From Hypericum androsaemum (taxonomy: Eukaryota; Streptophyta; Magnoliopsida; Malpighiales; Hypericaceae): DNA of 64,000 nucleotides. Shown piece by piece: positions 1-9,486 of the stretch (position 1 is its first letter; each line of letters opens with the position of its first letter). A program made the position numbers and the translations under genes. A model generated the notes under the pieces. The model saw nothing but the letters and a program-made list of their open reading frames with translations. It was not told the origin of the DNA and did not search any database. The stretch covers positions 7,214,521-7,278,520 of the forward strand of contig OZ023193.1 of the NCBI GenBank assembly GCA_963995505.1. Direction: 5' to 3'.

Positions 1-380
1 GGCGGCGGCGTGGGGTGGTAGAGCGGCGGCGGCTGGAGCTGGAAAAAGTCACTCGCCTAATTGAAGATGAAGGAGGAGGAGGAGAGAGAGTAGAGGGGGA
101 GAGAGAGAGAGGGATATTTTTTGAAAATTTAAAATAACTTAGGACTAATTAGATAATTTTACATATTACACATCAGCTCTAACTTAAGCCACCTTGTTGA
201 CACGTGTCTTCCACGTTGGTTCTAAACTGTGTCGTTTCGGGCGGGTTTGGAGTGGTAGCTGCCCTGGACCTGCCCGGATAATTGGTGGTCAACCGCAAGG
301 TACTAGAATACCAATTTGAAACCTCATAGTACTCCGGTCGAAACGGATGAAACTACATAGTACTAAAATAAACTTATTCC
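1..380. mobile_element. Right part of a long-TIR Mutator-like element (cut by window start)
   Basis: This stretch matches 59881-60289 nearly base for base, so it is the right end of the element described in full at 59088-60289. It carries a GGAGGA/GAGAGA purine tract and then the right terminal inverted repeat, ending near 380. The following AAAATAATT at 381-389 equals the 9-bp target duplication of the complete copy. The left half lies outside the window. No transposase is visible, so it is non-autonomous. It sits about 1 kb upstream of the DUF247 start in both copies, so it was there before the duplication. Confidence 0.75.
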
Positions 381-1341
381 AAAATAATTTTTTGGAAAGC
401 TATTTCAGAGGTTGAGCTTTTCCCAATGAGCGTATGAGATGGTTTACTTCCTTAACTGATCTAATCCAATGAGATAATGACATCGATGCAAGTGATAAAT
501 CACCAACAAATTAAAGAGAGTACCTATTAATTAGCGCCCCAAAGAAAGGCTATTTTTATAAGAAGAGTCACTTTTTTATTTTACAAATTATTAATTATCA
601 ATGCGACTCTAATCTAAATTAGTTATAATATCTGAATATGTTTAACTTATTAATTTGCCGAAAAATCCACAAACAAACAAAATCCCAATTCTCCCAACTC
701 CAACAACAGGTCAAAAAGATCCTCAACTACACTCCAAAATTTATAACAAAAACATATTAATTTGCCTGGGACAATAGGCAGGCTATGTCGCTTTTTTTTA
801 TTTCGTGGGTACGTATAACATAGGTCGGCTAAATCGCCGGAAACCTACGGGCACAGACAATTTTATTACCGAAAGCTGAACTTTAATGCCTGACTTAATG
901 TTGCAGATCTTTTTTTTAAATTCTTTTCTCAAAAGCCGCGTGACAACTAAGAAAAGTCTCAGTTCTCTCTCTCTCGGACCTGTTATACTACAATGAAATA
1001 TTTTATCCGCGAGAAGCACTTTTTTTTTCTATACCTGTTTGAAGTGTAAATACCACATGTTATTCTTCACCCAAAAAAAATACCACATGTTATTCAAATG
1101 TTATTATACCCATTAATTTATGTTTGAATCGGATGAGACTTATAAACGTGACAAAATTTTGCCTACAAATATTTAATATTGTTGCATTCCAAAGACTCAA
1201 ATTCTAAATCTCTAAATCAAACTATGACAACGCTTTAACTAATTGATATAAATATTGATTGGTATATTCTATAATCTTTGGCAACACCTATAGTACCAGA
1301 AATCAGGTAGACCTATCGGAGCATCACTGGCCTTTTATCAC
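381..1341. other. Duplicated 5' flank of DUF247 copy 1
   Basis: No gene is seen here. The sequence is the counterpart of 60290-61262, with only scattered substitutions and short indels (for example, the right copy has a few extra bases in the CCAATCCAATGAG stretch). A short minus-strand frame at 798-1019 has no recognisable domain and is not conserved as a frame in the right copy, so I treat it as noise. The stretch is the upstream region of the gene. Confidence 0.7.
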
Positions 1342-1349
1342 TATAAAAG
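1342..1349 (+). promoter_or_regulatory. TATA box of DUF247 copy 1
   Basis: TATAAAAG lies 71 bp before the ATG at 1421, preceded by TGGCCTTTTATCAC. The same arrangement occurs at 61263-61270 in the intact duplicate. A related TGGCCTTTTTTTTCC-AATATAAAT occurs before the gene at 14907. Three independent occurrences at similar spacing support a core promoter. The position is inferred from sequence only. Confidence 0.6.
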
Positions 1350-1420
1350 GACAACTCCACAACACCATACTCACACAAGAACCCACTTAGACCAAGCTAG
1401 ATTTTTAAATAATCACCAAA

Positions 1421-1884
1421 ATGTCTCAAACTCAATCTTCCAACTTCCCTAACCCAAAACCAATAATTGATGATCATCAATGGATAGTCCAAATCCGTAG
1501 AACTCTTGAAGAAGAGCTTGAGAGTGAACTAGAAGTCCCTGTGAGCATCTTCAGTGTCCCAAGATTGCTAATGGCTAGTGATCCTGAATCCTACACTCCA
1601 CAAGAAGTCTCCATTGGGCCTTATCACCATTGGAGCCCTGAGCTCTATGAGATGGAGAGGTACAAGCTGGCAGCAACCAAAAGGTTCCAGAAGAAACTCC
1701 AAGGGTGCAAACTTGATCATGTTGTTGATCAACTAGGCCACATCGAGCCGAGGATTCGTGCAAGCTACCACAAGGTGCTTGACGTCAGCTGTGAAGCCCT
1801 TGCTTGGATGACGGCTATTGACGCGTCATTCTTGCTCGAGTTCGTGCACATTTACGCGGTTAAAGAAGGCGCACAGATGGCTAG
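1421..1884 (+). pseudogene. N-terminal block of broken DUF247 copy 1
   Basis: The ATG at 1421 follows the AATAATCACCAAA leader that also precedes the intact copy. The block runs for 154 codons and ends within codon 155, at the GCTAG target duplication (1880-1884). Reading continues into the LTR for 38 more codons before a stop. Compared with the intact copy there are only a handful of substitutions. Confidence 0.9.
1880..1884 (+). repeat. Target-site duplication GCTAG (left copy)
   Basis: GCTAG ends the N-terminal DUF247 block at 1880-1884. The same five bases flank the other LTR end as CTAGC at 4100-4104 (minus-strand GCTAG), because that side has been inverted. The uninterrupted gene at 61342-63015 has a single GCTAG here. 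A 5-bp duplication is normal for Copia integration. Confidence 0.85.
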
Positions 1885-2128
1885 TAATGAGCAGAGGATT
1901 CTGCCAGCCTTGCTTACCTTCTCTGTCAGCATGTATCTCCGGTATATCAGATCTCATGATATGCGCCCATCATTGACCTTCGAAGATCATGCCTCATAAC
2001 TGTAAATATATTGCAAATATTGTATTACCAAATTAGTACAGATTTCTATAAGAGCTAGAATCCTTTACGCTGTATAAATGTAACACTCATCTCTGCAATG
2101 AAAATCATCCAAGACTAGAAGTCTTTTA
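1885..2128 (+). mobile_element. 5' LTR of Copia element in DUF247 copy 1
   Basis: This is a 244-bp terminal repeat starting right after the GCTAG duplication and ending TCTTTTA just before a primer binding site. Its last ~81 bp recur in reverse orientation at 4105-4185. The ends are TAAT...TTTA rather than the usual TG...CA, which is unusual. The TATAAATG-like and AATGAAAAT-type signals inside are what an LTR would carry, but I have not verified promoter function. Confidence 0.75.
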
Positions 2129-2141
2129 TGGTATCAGAGCC
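2129..2141 (+). other. Copia primer binding site
   Basis: TGGTATCAGAGCC immediately follows the LTR. This is the standard plant Copia primer site, complementary to the 3' end of initiator tRNA-Met. It fixes the LTR end and the + orientation of the element. Confidence 0.85.
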
Positions 2142-2196
2142 ACCCTAAGCTCTTACGAGTACTCACCTTTTTTTTCCCTTTTGCCGAGACGCAACC

Positions 2197-3508
2197 ATGT
2201 CCCAGCAAGCAAACCACCTAGTCCCACCCACCCTCGGTCCTTTTGCCCACAAATTGATGGCCACCAACTATTACCACTAGAAGTCTCAGATGGAGCCTAT
2301 GATCTGGGGTCAAGGTCTGATCCAGCACATAGACGGAAGTTCTGACCCACCATCCCAAGCATGATCGAAGGCGGCGAGCCGACTCCAAACCCAGAGTATC
2401 CCAAATGGCGCCAGGATGACCAACGCCTGCTCTCCTAGATCATGTGGTCAGTCACAGATTCGATATTGCCTCAAGTCATTGGCTCCGCTACAGCTCGTGA
2501 GGCATGGCAGCGCTTGGCTCGCGTGTACACTTTTGGCTCCCGTGTGCAGATTCGTCATCTGCATTTTGCCCTCGATGGTCTTAAGAAGGGGGCCGACTCG
2601 GTTGATGATTATCTCAATCGTGCCAAAGTCATCGTCGATCAGCTGGCAATGATGGGCGCACCTGTCAATGAAGATGAGGTAATTGACAAATTCTGATTGG
2701 ATTGGACGAGTCATTCCGCCCTTTTGCCCGCACGATTGAAGCCAGACCCGACTCGATCCAGATGGCGGACCTCCATGCCCTGATGCTGAATGAAGAACTC
2801 AACCTCTGCCAAGCAGCAGAGATCTCCACCCTGTCCATTGTTCCCTCGGTCAACTACACCAGGTCTTCTGGTGGTCGAGGTGGTGGTGGACATCATGGAG
2901 GTTGTGGTACAAATGGACGCCGAAGTGGTGGAAATGGAGGCAAGGGAAATTGGAGAAATTTTGACAGTAGGCCAAGTCAATATTCCACTGGGCCCAATCG
3001 GTCCAATAATGAACCAAGTTATTTTCCACAACTAAAGGAAAACGAGATTCAGTGCTATAATTATGGCGGTTACGGTCACTTGTCAAAGAACTGTTCATCA
3101 GCAAAACGGGGTGGGCAGTAGCGCTCAGGCCCACCTCAAGCCCACACAACGGTGTCTCCTCAAGGCTCTCAGTGGATATTGAACTTCGGCACCACCCATC
3201 ATATCACTTCGGACCTTCAGAATCTGCCAATTCACTCTAAATATTTAGGGACTAATGAAGTAACCTTCGGTAACGGCCAAAAATCCCAATAACTCATGTT
3301 GGCAGAATGTCTTTTCCGTTATATCAGTCTCAAGTCTCATTATCAAATGTGCTTTGCGTGCCTGATTCGAGTACTAATCTCATTTCTCTTAGTGCTCTAA
3401 CCCGGGATAATGACATTTCTATTGAATTTGTGGGTGATCAATTTCGTGTTAAGGAACAGGTTTTGAAGACAATACTCCACCAAGGCCGGAGTAAGGACGG
3501 TCTCTACC
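2197..3508 (+). pseudogene. Degraded Copia gag and protease region
   Basis: Gag begins at ATG 2197 but soon meets a stop (near 2278). Pieces continue at 2442-2696 (a UBN2-type gag core with TAREAWQRLARVY) and 2702-3121. The latter has a Gly-rich stretch and a zinc knuckle read as CYNYGGYGHLSKNC, in which the second cysteine has become tyrosine. The protease region near 3170-3230 reads WILNFGTTHHITSD, so the catalytic D-S/T-G is lost. The reading continues to the gag-pre-integrase GLYP at 3508, where the inversion breakpoint cuts it. Several stops and frameshifts show it is dead. Confidence 0.8.
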
Positions 3509-4104
3509 CTTGAACTACCATTGACCTTGTTGGATCCCTCTTGGTCATTCGAGAAGAACATCAACTCGATCGGTTGTTTAAGCACTGAAAATCCCGGAAG
3601 GTTGGAGATGATCGTCCAAGGAAGCTTGAGAATGACCTTGACCGGTGCAGAGAAGATCAACTTCTTTATAAAAAGAATTGGACCTTTGTTTATCTGCGAA
3701 AGTATGTCCCATAATAGGGAGAAGAGCTTCTTCACATAACTTGATTCCCCTGTAAGAGATCCATCTTGATCTTTCTCATTGGCCTCTCCTAATTGGTCCT
3801 GAAGAACTTCCACTTTGGGCACAATTAGACTATAAATATAAGCCAACAATTTAGGACATTGGGAAATATTGATGTATGGCATGTCTTGCATCATTTTTAA
3901 AGGAGAGAGCTCCATGGCAAACCCCTCGAGCATGGTAGCTAGCATCTCGTCCGTGATGTCCGAGGCCGAGTGTTGAATTTCTAGCATCTTTCTTAGCACC
4001 ATCAACAGAATTTGGTTCTCGAGCATCACCATGTCTCTCAGGATTGCATTATGGGCTAATTTAGTCCCAGCATAATCAGCCAACATCCTTGATGAGGTCC
4101 TAGC
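3509..4104 (-). pseudogene. Inverted middle block of DUF247 copy 1
   Basis: Read on the minus strand from 4104 down to 3509, this is codons 155-352 of the DUF247 gene, nearly identical to 61804-62396 of the intact copy. It includes MLADYAGTKLAHNAILRD, the loop QLGEANEKDQDGSLTGES and LKQPIELMFFSND. It then changes at GGTAGTTCAAG to Copia sequence. The frame is open, but the block has the wrong orientation and no start of its own gene. Confidence 0.9.
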
Positions 4105-4185
4105 TAAAAGACTTCTAGTCTTGGATGATTTTTATTGCAGAGATGAGTGTTACATTTATACAGCGTAAAGGATTCTAGCTCTTAT
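4105..4185 (-). mobile_element. Truncated 3' LTR of the Copia element, inverted
   Basis: The reverse complement of 4105-4185 matches 2047-2128 of the 5' LTR, with the same terminal TCTTTTA abutting the GCTAG duplication. It breaks off after CTCTTAT and is followed by unrelated gypsy-like sequence, so roughly two thirds of this LTR is missing. Confidence 0.8.
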
Positions 4186-4957
4186 CGTGACAGATTACCT
4201 AGAAGAGATGTCGGAGTATGGTTGATTAGATAAGCAGCCGAATCAAAAACCAAGCTCCAGTAATGCTGGGAATCGAGGCATGATGTAAGATAGTGATGTG
4301 AACACGTCCACTATGGAGCTACAAGACCCACAACCAGTTCGAGTTTCACTTGGACCAAACACAAGAGCAAGAGCAAAGACGCTTCAAGCTGAGCTCAACG
4401 GATTAATTCAAGGGATTTGGACTACAACCAGTTCGTGTAAGCCCGTGGACGTCCATGCAAAGCCCATGCACGTGATTGGAGTTGTTTTGGAAGCCTAAAG
4501 GAGTAGAACCAAGATTCCTACTTTTTAGGAATAAGAGTTATCCAAACTTTTTATAACTTTTTAGAAATAAGAGTTATCCAATAGTGGATAATGTTGGATA
4601 ATGATTGTGTTTTTCAATTCTTAGGATAAACATTTATTTTTAGAACTAGTTTAAGTAGTATGATAAGTTTGGAGCTCTTCAGAACTTATCTTGTTGACTT
4701 TGGAGTCTATCCAGGTCAGTTTTAACCTCTATATAAGGAGGGCCACGAATTCAATAAAGGCATCACTTTTTGGCATAAGAAAATTCGTGAGATTTGATAC
4801 TCTGGTTGTCCTTGTGGGCTGGATTGCTTAGCTAGGGCGTTTGTACTTATCAAACGGAATTTCCATCTCCGTTTGTGGCGTATTCGATTCAAGATCAACC
4901 ATCATCCTAGAGTAGACGGTCCGAGTTGGTGCGAGTTCCTGACGGGAACCATATCAG
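4186..4957 (+). mobile_element. Fragment of a Ty3/gypsy-like element (coding tail plus LTR)
   Basis: An open stretch at 4298-4498 reads GPNTRARAKTLQAELNGLIQ, a sequence type found at the C-terminal end of plant gypsy polyproteins. It is followed by an LTR-like region with a TATA-like CTATATAAGGAGGG at about 4729 and AATAAAGG near 4753. The end, GGGAACCATATCA, resembles that of the solo LTR at 19822-20568, and both share CTTATCAA(A/G)CGG and CGTTTGTGGC. It lies between Copia integrase and the Copia LTR remnant, so it nested there with loss of neighbouring Copia sequence. Exact ends are uncertain. Confidence 0.55.
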
Positions 4958-5453
4958 ATAGATAGACCAGTCTCAACAATATGTCTATGCTTACGTTCAG
5001 CACACCCATTTTGTTCGGGAGTGTAGGGGCAAGAGACACGATGTAGAATACTATTTTCTGTAAGATATTTATTGAGTGCTTGAAATTCTCCTCCCCAGTC
5101 CGATTAGAAACTCTTTATAGACCTGTCAAAATACTTTTCAACTTGGGTGCAAAAGGTAATAAAGGCATTCAATAGCTCCGATTTGGTCTTAAGAAAGTAT
5201 AGCCAAATAAACTTGATGAAATGGTCATAGAATATATCACATAATACGAACAACCATCAACTGATTGAACCGGGCTTGGTCTTCAAAACACAAGATCCAA
5301 TGGACCAGAAGCAGTAAATGAGGAAGTCGTGAAGGGTAACTTATGAATCTTTCCAACACTGCAACCATGACACAAATGAGTAATACTCTTATTCGAGAAA
5401 TTTATTGACTGGGACCTAAGGGCATGCTTAACGGCCTGAAAGTTGGCATGGCC
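4958..5453 (-). pseudogene. Copia integrase fragment (inverted)
   Basis: The minus strand reads LGHANFQAVKHALRSQSIN (gag-pre-integrase), then a CHGCSVGKIHKLPF zinc-binding stretch, and near the end YTPEQNGCAERKHRHIVETG, the classic end of the Copia integrase core. A stop and small shifts interrupt it. It is the continuation of the 1885-3508 element, brought into reverse orientation by the inversion. Reverse transcriptase and RNase H are absent, lost where the gypsy fragment now lies. Confidence 0.8.
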
Positions 5454-6067
5454 AAGCTAGCAACAAGCCACCACTAATAGAGGAGATCACAATTCCTTCT
5501 GTCTCTGATCTTGCCAAATCAGGAGTCCGCTTCCGGCCCACAAAAGGTAACCTATTAAGCATCACATTTGATGCTAAGACAGCCACAATTTACCTCCCAG
5601 TTGCTACCTTAGATATCAATACTGAGGTGGTCTTGAGAAACTTGGTAGCATATGAGGTGTCCGACGCTTCAGGGCCATTGGTTCTCACTCGTTACACCGA
5701 ATTAATGAACGGAATCATCGACACCAAGGAGGATGCCAAGTTGCTTAGATCCCAAGGCATCATACTAAACCATCTGAAGACTGATAAGGAAGAGGCCAGC
5801 CTCTGGAATGGAATGAGCAAGTCCGTTAAGCTGACCAAAGTGCCTTTCTTGGACAAGGTCATTAAGGATGTTAACAAGCATTACAACAGCCGGTGGAAGG
5901 TCAAAGCTGTCAAGTTCATGAAGCGTTATGTGTTTGGTTCCTGGAAAATTCTGACATTGTTGGCTTGCCTAATGCTTCTTGCCTTGATGTCACTTCAGGC
6001 CTTCGGTTTTGTGTATACTTGTGACCGTGTTCTTAGTATCACTACTAATTCTACTGCAACTTATTAA
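5454..6067 (+). pseudogene. C-terminal block of broken DUF247 copy 1
   Basis: The block starts at AAGCTAGCAACAAG and continues in frame to the stop at 6065-6067. It contains the conserved IPSVSDLAKSGVRFRP, the EVVLRNLVAYE core and the terminal hydrophobic helix ILTLLACLMLLALMSLQAF. One visible change from the intact copy is F for S after QAFG. There is no start signal of its own, so it is not expected to be translated. Confidence 0.88.
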
Positions 6068-7053
6068 TGAGATCCGACAATGTGTTCACTCGATATGTTG
6101 TGATCATAATAATAATAAAATTATTGATGAGATTGCTTTTGTAATGATTAATGTCAAAGGTAAGTTTGCTAGATTCCATTACGTCACTTTATTGATTTAG
6201 GCTGTCTTGTTTTGGATTAGATGTTTCTCTTTCTGAGTTCCGTTACTGGTACCGGGAAGTGCTTTGCTCGCCCATTCTAGCTATATTTGTCAAATAAAAT
6301 AATTTTCACTTAAATCTAGTATGATTTTTATACCACTTAATTGGGTATCTACTACTAGCCGACTTATCCTGTTTCGAGGTAAAACTCTTCCAACGCTTAT
6401 TTGATATTGGCATGTTCTCAAGTGCTAGAGACCTCTTTGTTAAGTTATAATAACTTGCTCATAAGTTAATCTAAGTATTTGTTAGCACTAAATCTAATAT
6501 GTTCGATCCTTATTTGTTAATAAGATCTAGTGTGTTTTTATGTATCTTAAAAAAGTAGTTTTCGATTAAAAAGGGTGTGTAACGACTATTTTTGGTGTTA
6601 ATTAAAGTACGGAAATATCAATGAAACATAACAGAAGTCCCAAATAACTAAGGCATGGAATTCATCATAGGATCATGAGTTACTATATGAAAGTTGGTGA
6701 TAGTATAACGAAATTGCATTTAAATATCCTCTTCCAAAATCTCCAATGATGACTACAATGAGATGGAAAAATTGATGGCATATATTTTTGGTCCGCTCTC
6801 CACTAAATAGACTAATTTAATGTTTAAGTATGGTATATTTTTTTAAATAATAATAAAATTCACCCTACAATTTTTATAGGAAAAATTATCTTCCGGTCCT
6901 AATATTTAACAATATTTTTATTTTAATACTTAGTATTCTCAATAACATATTTCCGTCTTTCAAAATTATTAAAATACAATTCTCAGATCTCTATAGAGTC
7001 ACCACTTATGCCATCGATCAACTTAATTACAAGATGACAATTGTACGCTTGGA
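6068..7053. other. Duplicated 3' flank of DUF247 copy 1
   Basis: No gene is seen. The sequence matches 63016-64000 almost exactly, with rare single-base differences. The match runs up to the right end of the window, so the duplication probably extends further. AATAATAATAAAATT about 40 bp after the stop could serve as a polyadenylation region in both copies. Confidence 0.8.
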
Positions 7054-8118
7054 ACTAAAAAAAAATCCATTGTCTTCTTGGGCTCTACTTTTTTTGCAGC
7101 TGGTTTCTCCGGCAGGCCGACTCCGACCTCGACTCCATGGCCATCTGGGTTACCGCCGGCACTCGTCTTCCCCACCGCGCGAAGCCGAAGGTCTCCTCCC
7201 AGAGCTTGACCATCCTTTTGAAGTGGCTGCTCAGAACAGCCTCGACCTCTCCTCCATTTGATGCCGTTCCCTGGCGTGGTTGCTAGCCCCGCCGACGGCA
7301 TGTTCGTTATGATCTCCTTTAGGCTTATAAGTAACGCGCAAACGGTCGGGGTATGAATTTATCTATATTGTGAGGATTTAATGGACTCGCTTTACAATTA
7401 GAACACGTTTTTTACAGGTATGAATTATAAAACACTTACTTTAAGATTTTACTTGAATTTGTTTTATACTAGTTGAAAAATAAGAAACGTCCTCCAAATA
7501 AATACGGAGATGGAGCTGCAAGTTGTGGAAAGGGGGAATTTCTTCAAATCCTTTTCCACCATTAGTCAACAACTCTGCTGCTCATCACATTGGGAAGCTA
7601 TTTCACGCCAAAACGGACCTTTCAGACATCAAAGTGCTCTCTCATCTTTTTGACCGTTCAATTTTTCCAACAAGAAGTAATCGTTGATTAGTCTAAACTG
7701 GCGAGATAGTGACTTCTGACTAAGAGAGCTTTGTCCTCACTAAAAAATTCTACTCAATTCAAATTTAAATTAGTCAATTTAATAAGTACTGAATATCAGA
7801 TATAAAAAAGTCAACATACTGACTAGATGCTTCTACAAAAATTGAATTACACTTGTTTCTTGCAAAGTCGATACAGCCAAAGTCACTAGAACAACCGCTG
7901 CCGCGTCAATTATTGGAAGTCACGTTTAGTTAGGTTTTCAATTTTGCCCGAGTTTCAATTATTTAAACCCTTCGCCCACATGTTACATGCGAGAAGCTTG
8001 GATAACATAGGAGTCCAAGGCTGCCAACTTTGATTGGAATTATTGCCAGAGAATCACACGGTGGCTTGCTCAATTAATTATTGTAATCCGAAGGATTATG
8101 ATGTATTTGATTAGGATC
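7054..8118. other. Intergenic stretch
   Basis: A short GC-rich patch at about 7080-7300 gives overlapping frames on both strands. Neither frame has a recognisable domain, and such patches are typical of the cores of non-autonomous DNA transposons in this window. The rest is AT-rich with nothing I can support. Confidence 0.4.
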
Positions 8119-8492
8119 TAAGTCGAGGCAAGAGTTTAACTCTTTTTCTATAAGACGAGGTTGTCCCATATTCAATACTTACGGTCTACGGCAATCGTCC
8201 CCAAGATACAATGACTTTACACTTCAAGTTCGAAATACAACGACCCTTGAAGTCTCGGCGAACCTTTGGATACTCAGAACTGTCCTCTCGAGGAAGAAAG
8301 TAGATACTACAAATGCTAGAAGAAGCAATATGCAATTGTAGTGGGATGATGGTATATGAGGGTAGGGGGGCCTATATATAGGCATTGGAGGCTGGAGCCT
8401 CCCACCATGGGCCTTATTGGGCCTCCACCTTGGGCCTTGACCTTGGGCCTTGCCACTTGGGCCATACATTGAATTATCATTCAATTCCAACA
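8119..8492 (-). repeat. 3' LTR of Copia element A
   Basis: It shares the order TAAGTCGAGG, AGAGTTTAACTC, GACAATCGTCCC-like and CTCGGC(A/G)AACC with 12931-13571, and ends ATTCCAACA at 8492. On the minus strand the bases just inside, CATGTAGGAGAT, form a polypurine tract next to the LTR start TGTTGGAATTG. The middle contains several GGGCCTTG(A/C)CC(T) repeats. Confidence 0.75.
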
Positions 8493-9038
8493 ATCTCCTA
8501 CATGAATGATGATTAATGCATGCTGACACTTTATGAAAAGTTCTGACGAGGTATCATTGCATCGAGATAGGTGGCTTACGACTTTGAACCTTCTCTAGTA
8601 AGATGCCATCAGATTTACTTGTTGCTCAGTGAACGCGATGTCTTGAACTCATCAACTTTTTTATGTAAACTAAGATAATGACATTTACACAATGATAGCT
8701 CTAATATCATGTGGTTCTTACGTTGTGTCCGTTTCGGCCATGGACCTTATCTCGGATTCATAAGTGTTTGTTCCATTTGAAGCGGCCTCACTTCACATTT
8801 ATATAGGTGATCTTCTATCAAGAATATCCTGCCATACTCTACCTTTATCTGGTATAGGAATCATTAAAAGCGTAGACGCTTAACCTTACCACATCTCTGC
8901 AGGTTAGTACTTGGGCAGCTTCTGAGAATGGGATGGGTTCCAAGTAATCATCTGAACCATCCATAACTTAGTTGTCTCTTTGAACTAATTTTTTGGGATT
9001 TCCACTCATCATGGTTGAGTTACTGCTATGAACATTAT

Positions 9039-9451
9039 TTAATGTGTGAATTTTAACCACATTCCCCTTACTGCATTATACATTTGATCTCTGTTGATTC
9101 CTTTCGTCAAAGGATCAGCTATGTTATCTTTCGACTTCACATAATCAATGGTAATTATACCACCAGAGATCAATTGCCTAACTGTGTTATGTCTCATACG
9201 GATGTGTCGAGACTTACTATTGTACATCGTATTTTGTGCTCTCCCGATTGCTGACATGCTATCACAATGTATCAATACAGGAGACACAGACTTGTTCCAA
9301 CAGGGAATATTCTAAGAAGTTTCTGAGCCATTCAACTTCTTTGCCTGCTTTATCTAGTGCTATAAACTCTGACTCCATAGTGGATCGAGCTATGTATGTT
9401 TGTTTAGAGGATTTCCAGGATACAGCTCCTCCACCTATGGTAAACACGTAA
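9039..9451 (-). pseudogene. RNase H of Copia element A
   Basis: Read on the minus strand this is a Copia RNase H in two frames. The first, 9447-9262, has [19 protein letters not shown] and [20 protein letters not shown]. The second, 9287-9039, has [13 protein letters not shown], then KSRHIRMRHN and VKSKDNIADPLTKG. The catalytic Asp/Glu/Asp pattern (E in SEFIAL, D in HCDS) is still visible. A frameshift near 9280 separates the two parts. Confidence 0.8.
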
Positions 9452-9486
9452 CTACTAGTGGATTTGGAGTCTTTAGTGTCCGATAT

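Larger units (their letters stand above)
3509..5453. other. Inverted segment (about 1.9 kb)
   Basis: Turning this segment around puts all pieces in logical order: LTR, gag, protease, integrase, LTR remnant, DUF247 middle, DUF247 C-terminus. The left breakpoint lies between Copia GLYP and DUF247 GGTAGTTCAAG. The right one lies where Copia LGHANFQAV (minus) meets DUF247 AAGCTAGCAACAAG. Compared with the intact gene, exactly five bases (CAAGG, 62397-62401) are lost at the junction. CTAGCTT/AAGCTAG gives a few bases of overlap with the Copia side. This fits one break-and-rejoin event after the Copia insertion. Confidence 0.85.
1421..6067 (+). pseudogene. DUF247 (UPF0481) gene copy 1, split by Copia insertion and internal inversion
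   Basis: Three blocks add up to the same protein as the intact gene at 61342-63015. Residues 1-154 are on the + strand at 1421-1884. Residues about 155-352 are on the minus strand at 3509-4104. Residues about 354 to the end are on the + strand at 5454-6067. The N-terminal block keeps the family motif VSIGPYHH, then DASFLLEF. The middle block has HNAILRDMVMLENQI. The last block has the conserved TEVVLRNLVAYE, LVLTRYTELMNGII and a C-terminal membrane helix. Only a few residues differ from the intact copy, for example Q-I-L-L for Q-I-P-L. The gene cannot give a full DUF247 protein as arranged; a 192-aa N-terminal product running into the LTR (stop at 1997-1999) is possible. DUF247 proteins are plant membrane-anchored proteins whose biochemical role is mostly unknown. 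Confidence 0.9.

Noticed and set aside
7023..7301. 92-codon minus-strand frame
   Set aside because: Antisense to another frame of similar length in a GC-rich patch; no motif. Kept only as a note in the spacer.
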